Assembly (NCBI GenBank): GCA_032158125.1
Contig: JASKOT010000006.1
Coordinates: 744,001-808,000 of the forward strand
Length of the DNA: 64,000 nt
Source: Papiliotrema nemorosa
Lineage: Eukaryota > Basidiomycota > Tremellomycetes > Tremellales > Rhynchogastremaceae
Direction: 5' to 3'
Made by a program: the position numbers and the translations under genes. The notes under the pieces are model-generated. The model was not told the origin of the DNA. It saw only the letters and a list, made by a program, of their open reading frames with translations, and searched no databases. Numbering within the stretch: position 1 is the first letter of the stretch; every line of letters starts with the position of its first letter. Of the stretch, positions 59,648 to 64,000 are shown piece after piece.

Positions 59648-60549
59648 ATGTCTCGTTTGGCATCTCTGACCCCTTCTGGGACGCCTTCGCGCTCGAGGAC
59701 CGGCTCTCAATCCCCCGCTCCTTCCCCCTCCGCCTCCACACCTGGGACACCTCGAGCTAATACCCGGCAGATCGAAACGACCCATCATCGTATGGTCAAA
59801 CTCATCATTTCTGAGCTCAAATCTCTCTTCAAAACGTGGGATGAGCTCGTACTCGTGGACGGGATGAAAGCTGGAAAAGGGTGTATAGACGAGGCTACAG
59901 AGATGGAGTGAGCTACCGCCCTCCCCCTCCCCGGGTCTAGCTGACGTGTAGTAACATTCTGGCTCTTCCGGAAGGCGATGAGAGACCTAGCATAGTGGCG
60001 CATCTCGAGAGGCTATATGTACACAGACAGGCTATGGAAGCTGTCCTGAGCAAGCTGGTGTGTATCTTTCCCACTTCAATAAGCACGAAGCTAAGGGGAT
60101 CAGGATAAAGCTTTGGTCAAGCTCGCTATGCTAGTTGAGCAAGCCGAGAAGATCTTCTTCGAAGCGTATACCAAGCAAGGATGGGAATTTGCCCTGGTTG
60201 AACCGCTCTGGACGACCTGGACAGTGGAGACTTTCGGTGGGTTTTCCAAACCGAGCTCTTCTCACAATTAGTCAATGGCCTTCCACCACTTATATCCGTC
60301 CATAGCGATCATCTCGTACTGATCAGCTCCCTTGCTGCGACTATCGTGGATCCTGATACTTCATTTGACGATGCCAAGCTCGCTCTGGAACGCTGGAGGG
60401 ATTTTGCGATAGGTGGAGAACGGTGGAATACAGTGAGAGAATGGGAAGAGCTGGTCGACTTGGAGCTTTCTGGAGGAGGCACGATAGATGAGGAAGAGGA
60501 GGAAGAGGTTGACAGGCGGAAAAGCAAGAAAAAGGGCGGCAAACGTTGA
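59648..60549 (+). CDS. Unknown helical protein
   Basis: Not recognised by name. Exons 59648-59907, 59952-60057, 60104-60236 and 60272-60549 give about 258 aa. A Ser/Thr/Pro-rich N-terminus (TPSGTPSRSRTGSQSPAPSP) precedes a helical core: HHRMVKLIISELKSLFKTWD, LYVHRQAMEAVLSKLD, LVEQAEKIFFEAYTKQGWEF, EPLWTTWTVETFV and LERWRDFAIGGERW. It ends in an acidic run followed by a Lys-rich cluster (DRRKSKKKGGKR). Similar helical proteins are, as far as I recall, found in other basidiomycetes, but I cannot assign a role. All three introns have good splice signals. Confidence 0.7.
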
Positions 60550-60620
60550 GGAACGGAGATCTCTTGATGAGGCGTGACGAAATGATGGACTGATCGACAC
60601 ACGGCCGCCTCGTGTTTGAA

Positions 60621-61013
60621 TCATTCAACCATCAACGCTTCTTTTATCGCGTACCCTTCACAATAACCTCGATCATACGCAGGCCCAAATACCGTTGATC
60701 CAACTGGCGACCATGGGGGCACTATTGTGCCGACCGAAGAAAGTAGAAAGCCCGGCGGAATCGCCAATGATCTTCTTCCCTCCCTTCGAGCCGGTTCGTC
60801 GATGCTTTCCAGAAGCCATTTGACTGATGTGTAGGACATACAATCGCCTCGCTTCACCTTGCGATCAGCTATATCTCCCAATTCAGCCCTGCCTCCACCT
60901 AGACTTGATTCGGTGGGATCGACCAGGAACAAGATTTCGGCGATGGGAGGGTGGGGTGAAGATGGTGAGTAGCAACACAAGCCTATACCAAAGCTGAACG
61001 GGAAGCTATCCAT
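60621..61013 (-). CDS. Small ORF of uncertain status
   Basis: An uninterrupted frame from ATG at 61013 encodes 130 aa (MDSFPFSFGIGLCCYSPSSP, then VKWLLESIDEPARREGRR and VGSTVFGPAYDRGY). It lies between a plus-strand gene and the PhzF gene, 99 bp downstream of the PhzF stop. No domain was recognised. Another frame of the same strand contains a basic, Gly/Lys/Ser-rich stretch (RRTGSKGGKKIIGDS), so a spliced product could differ. It may equally be part of a 3' UTR. Confidence 0.3.
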   Translation of the reverse strand: MDSFPFSFGIGLCCYSPSSPHPPIAEILFLVDPTESSLGGGRAELGDIADRKVKRGDCMSYTSVKWLLESIDEPARREGRRSLAIPPGFLLSSVGTIVPPWSPVGSTVFGPAYDRGYCEGYAIKEALMVE

Positions 61014-61112
61014 CGATGAACCTGAGGGCTAATATGGTCAAAGAACGAGTTGAAGCTGAACGACTTTGTCATGCATACAACACTGAGCCTATTCTTTGCA
61101 TGCCGACACATC

Positions 61113-62138
61113 TCATTCGAGAGTTCCTCTGCCCCACATGTCCGCCTTTGCCGTGATGATCGCTCTCCCGTCCTCAGATCTAGTTTTCATAGCTCCACCT
61201 CTTCGACTCAGTTGAGTTGCATTGATATCGAAAGACCCGTTCTCTTTCCGCGTCAGAGAAGCAGGGAGACGTGATACAGGCGAAGGATGAGTGGTATAGT
61301 ATCCCGTCAAAGTCGCGTGAGCCGACCCCGTCTGTTCTGTCAGCTCCGATTCAGGTAGCACCAGCATGACATACCGCTGGATCTTCCACAGCTGCTGCAT
61401 CGGGCAAAAACACCCTAGAGTTGATTCTCAAACCATCCGCATTCTGGTCCTCTGCCATTTGAGTAAAAATGATCATCCTAGCTCCCGTCTCTGCCTGATA
61501 TTAGTCCTCCTCTTCAAGGTACAACGCACCAAACCCCTCCCGTCGATCTTCGCTTTACCCAGATCTACCCCGGGGTCGAGCTCCACTATGATGGATAGAC
61601 CTGTCCAGGTAAAGGCCGCTATATTGACGATATCTTTTCTCTCCAGCGAAGTCAATCGTGTAATCTTCTCGATGATAGGTTGATGGTCCGGCTGGGTTTT
61701 GTCGATAGGGATCACAGGTAATGTTAATTCCACCCCACCATCCGTCCTTTTAGCTATAAGTTGCCCGGGTTTAGCGTTATACCGTATGGTGGTCGCATTG
61801 GGATATCTCTCAAACACAGCATGCGAAGCTCCAAGCGTCCCATGTCCGCACAACGGTAATTCCTATCTCAATCAGCGTGCCCATACAGTATCGAAAGGAC
61901 GAACACCCTCGGCAAACCAGCGTAGATTGTACTCTAGCTCTTGTCCCTCTTCATTGACAATGAGAGGCACCAAGAATGACGTTGCTGGATAGTTGAAATT
62001 GTGCGCCACGCCTTGTAACCATCTTTCGTCGTTGAAACGCGTATCGTTCTCCTCCAGGAAGACCACGGCGACTTGACTGCCGGAGTAAGGAGTGTCGGTG
62101 ACGAACGAATTGATCAAGCGGTATTCTGTCTTCCCCAT
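61113..62138 (-). CDS. PhzF-family (phenazine biosynthesis-like) isomerase/epimerase
   Basis: Exons 62138-61905, 61862-61530, 61494-61375 and 61331-61113 give about 301 aa, the usual family length. PhzF landmarks: a start leading to INSFVTDTPYSGSQVAVVFL, with GSQVAVV where the family has GNPLAVV; LRWFAEGELPLCGHGTLGAS with the conserved Cys-Gly-His; and EDPATGSAHATLTGYY. The family Glu normally found near position 45 in the NxSET stretch is not obvious here (FNYPATSFLVP). Proteins of this fold are diaminopimelate-epimerase-like isomerases of mostly unknown substrate. All introns are 35-43 nt. Confidence 0.85.
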
Positions 62139-62485
62139 CTTCCATGGGGTAGTGATATACGCTCTTGCACCTCTAGTGCGATTGAAATGAGAAGAGTCGT
62201 CGGGATACTTATGAGTGTAGTAGGTCTGTAGGTTGATAATTCGAGCAATTCGGAGAGAACTCGGTAATCCCGACAGCCGAGATGTCCGATTGATATCACT
62301 CATCTCCTGGTACTCGGAGCAAACCTGGATCGACGCTCTATGCTTGGTCATCCGTCACCCGCGAGGTGCTGAATCCCGAGAGACAAGGTCCTCGTGATAT
62401 CCCAGAGAGTAGAATACATGGGCACAGCATGATCCATCATAGCTATGGACCATGCGCCACTCCCGCCACGACTATGCAAGGCCCG

Positions 62486-64000
62486 TCACCTGTTTGTTGA
62501 CACCCTACAAGCGGTCGTGCTGGAAGAGCCAGACCACTTGGGAAGCAATCCTAAAGTGCTGGATGGAGGAGCAGGGATCTCAGAAGGGACTGATAATGAG
62601 CTGGTCGAAGACGAGACCTTTGAGGCAGGAATAGAGGGGATCATTATTGAAGGTGCAGAGGATTCGAAAGGCGCAGAAGCACCCGAACTGGAAGAAGTGC
62701 TCATCACTAGACCGCTCGGTGCGGAAGCCTGACCCCCCTCACCCGAAGGTCCTCGCAGAGTCGTTCCCGGTCTAGGAGTCAGCATGCCCAGAGTGTCATG
62801 GCTTACTGTTGGACCACGCCAAAGTTCGGGCCGTTCACCTTGAAATTAGTCGTATCGACTTTCATGGCGAACGTCTCCCTGTCCGTTCCGCTTGAGGTCA
62901 GTCATTGACTTTCATGTGGCGACTACCATCTCACCAAGACCCTGCGGGATTTTTAGTGGCATGAAAGACGTTCCAAAGTTCGGAGCCGTCTGGGGAGATG
63001 AAGATCCTACTTCATCAGTATCCAATTCTTAGACCACGAACAACGACTGACCCGTTATGACCTGTGCTGTATTCTCCGTTTCCCTTGGTAAACGCTGGAC
63101 CTGGTAGCTTCTTCCATGCCGCCGGATCCAACGGGTCTTGTCCTACAAAATGCAGTAAACCAAGACTGTCTCCCTTGTCAGAGTGGCATTTGGAGATCTC
63201 ACTCACATTCTGCAGTCCCGCAATAGCTGCCAGAGTATACCAGACTGGCCTCAGTCCGGTTGCGCCAGTCAGTGAAGAGAGCCACGTACAAAGTTTCCCC
63301 TTGCCAGTACAAAGGCTGCGGACCTTCATTGACTGGTCTACCGTATCTCTCCCAGCCCTGCATCGGTTGACTGATTATAGCAATCTTACCTTGGTCAATC
63401 GTAGTCGGCGAGGTCAACTTTGAGATGCAGAGCGATTGAGCTTGAATACTGAGATCGGCTAGTTGGCGCATGCACGACCAAACGTAGTATGCCTGTGCAC
63501 CGACTTTGAGGACCGTACCGTCGATCCTGGACATTAGCATTTGCCTCAACCCAAAAACGAGTATGGGCACCCATAGTCTGCAGACAGCTGGAGAGGATTG
63601 GTATATGCGTCCAAAGGCTGTATGGTCAGTTCAGGCGCTTGTCCGCCACGCACTCTAGCCCCTCCAGCGAGGACGTAAGAATGGTCATCGAGCGTATAGT
63701 ACAGGTACCATGTCCCTCCGATGTTATGTATCTCTACTCAAGTTTAGTCGAGGAATCACGATATGTACAGTTTAGTATGTCAGTCCACCCACCTGGAGCC
63801 CAGACTGTACTTTTGGTGATCATCTCTTGATTTTGAAAGACCTTGATCCGTTCCGCAGATTTGAGCTTGCTACAGCGTCAGTTTTTTGACCCCGCTCTGA
63901 GAGAAGTATGTACTCGAGTGTAGTAGCTGTCGAGATATGTAGCTGATTCCCCGGGGTCGTGAGAAGATAATAAGCGCTGCGAAGCTCAGCAATGTCTCCT
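62486..64000 (-). CDS. Glycoside hydrolase family 43 protein, cut at the window edge
   Basis: The 5' part lies beyond the right edge. Exons inside are about 64000-63914, 63869-63793, 63733-63571, 63526-63290, 63244-63207, 63169-63052, 63006-62935, 62890-62807 and 62771-62486. The order of TVWAPEIHNIGGTWYLYYTL, RYGRPVNEGPQPLYWQG (with the likely catalytic Glu in NEGP), FLVYSGSYCGTAEYSLGLL, and EYSTGHNGIFISPDGSELWN is typical of GH43 beta-propeller enzymes acting on arabinose- or xylose-containing glycans. After the domain, a 35-nt intron (GTAAGC donor, GCTGACTCCTAG end) leads to a Ser/Pro-rich tail (SSTSSLSVPSEIPAPPSS), as in secreted or wall-attached fungal enzymes. Without that splice the protein would stop at 62803. 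The signal peptide is not in view. Confidence 0.85.

Noticed and set aside
62445..62732. Plus-strand ORF with a real ATG and an acidic Glu/Gly-rich translation
   Set aside because: It is the complement of the Ser/Pro-rich tail exon of the GH43 gene, which joins the domain in frame through well-formed splice sites.

Overview
This is nuclear DNA from a basidiomycete fungus, most likely a Tremellomycete (Cryptococcus/Kwoniella/Saitozyma-like yeast). I judge this from the close packing of genes on both strands, many very short introns (mostly 31-60 nt) with GTGAGT/GTAAGT-type donors and CTGAC/CTAAT-type branch points a few bases before the acceptor, and a gene set typical of that group. No CDS was read from a single open frame. 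Exons were joined by hand using splice signals, reading-frame phase and remembered family motifs, so single boundaries can be off by a few bases. No rRNA, tRNA, CRISPR array, transposon or viral gene was recognised.

Layout. 0.3-7.4 kb: a secreted low-complexity protein (-), a NUFIP/Rsa1-type snoRNP factor with a CCCH zinc finger (-), a twin-CX9C Cmc1-type protein (+) and an unknown low-complexity protein (+). 7.4-10.3 kb: a gene-poor stretch with three tandem minus-strand copies of a small protein sharing the motif C-x2-C-x9-C, two of them frameshifted. 10.8-24.6 kb: ADP-ribose pyrophosphatase (-), IWS1 (-), squalene synthase ERG9 (+), PITH-domain protein (-), SWD2 (-), an NAD-binding epimerase-like protein (-), an HNH-type protein (-), ATP synthase subunit f (-) and the GTP/GDP carrier GGC1 (+). 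25-31 kb: acetyl-CoA acetyltransferase (+), a small unknown protein (+) and a TRK potassium transporter (+). 31-46.8 kb: a Zn2Cys6 transcription factor (-), RRP6 (-), mitochondrial ribosomal protein mL46 (+), a cytochrome P450 (-), a membrane-anchored coiled-coil protein (-) and a RAD51 paralogue (-). 46.9-64 kb: a second HNH-type paralogue (+), MED22 (+), a very large DUF1765 protein (-), the dynamin MGM1 (-), an unknown protein (+), a small doubtful ORF (-), a PhzF-family enzyme (-) and a GH43 glycosidase cut by the right edge (-).

Most genes are unrelated housekeeping genes. Links that can be seen are: two early sterol/isoprenoid genes (ERG9, acetoacetyl-CoA thiolase) 9 kb apart; several mitochondrial genes (CMC1-like, ATP17, GGC1, mL46, MGM1) spread through the window; and nuclear RNA/transcription factors (NUFIP, IWS1, SWD2, RRP6, MED22). 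The least explained content is the tandem C-x2-C-x9-C family, the dispersed HNH pair, and a set of 10-16 nt microexons, three of them in the zinc-cluster transcription factor.
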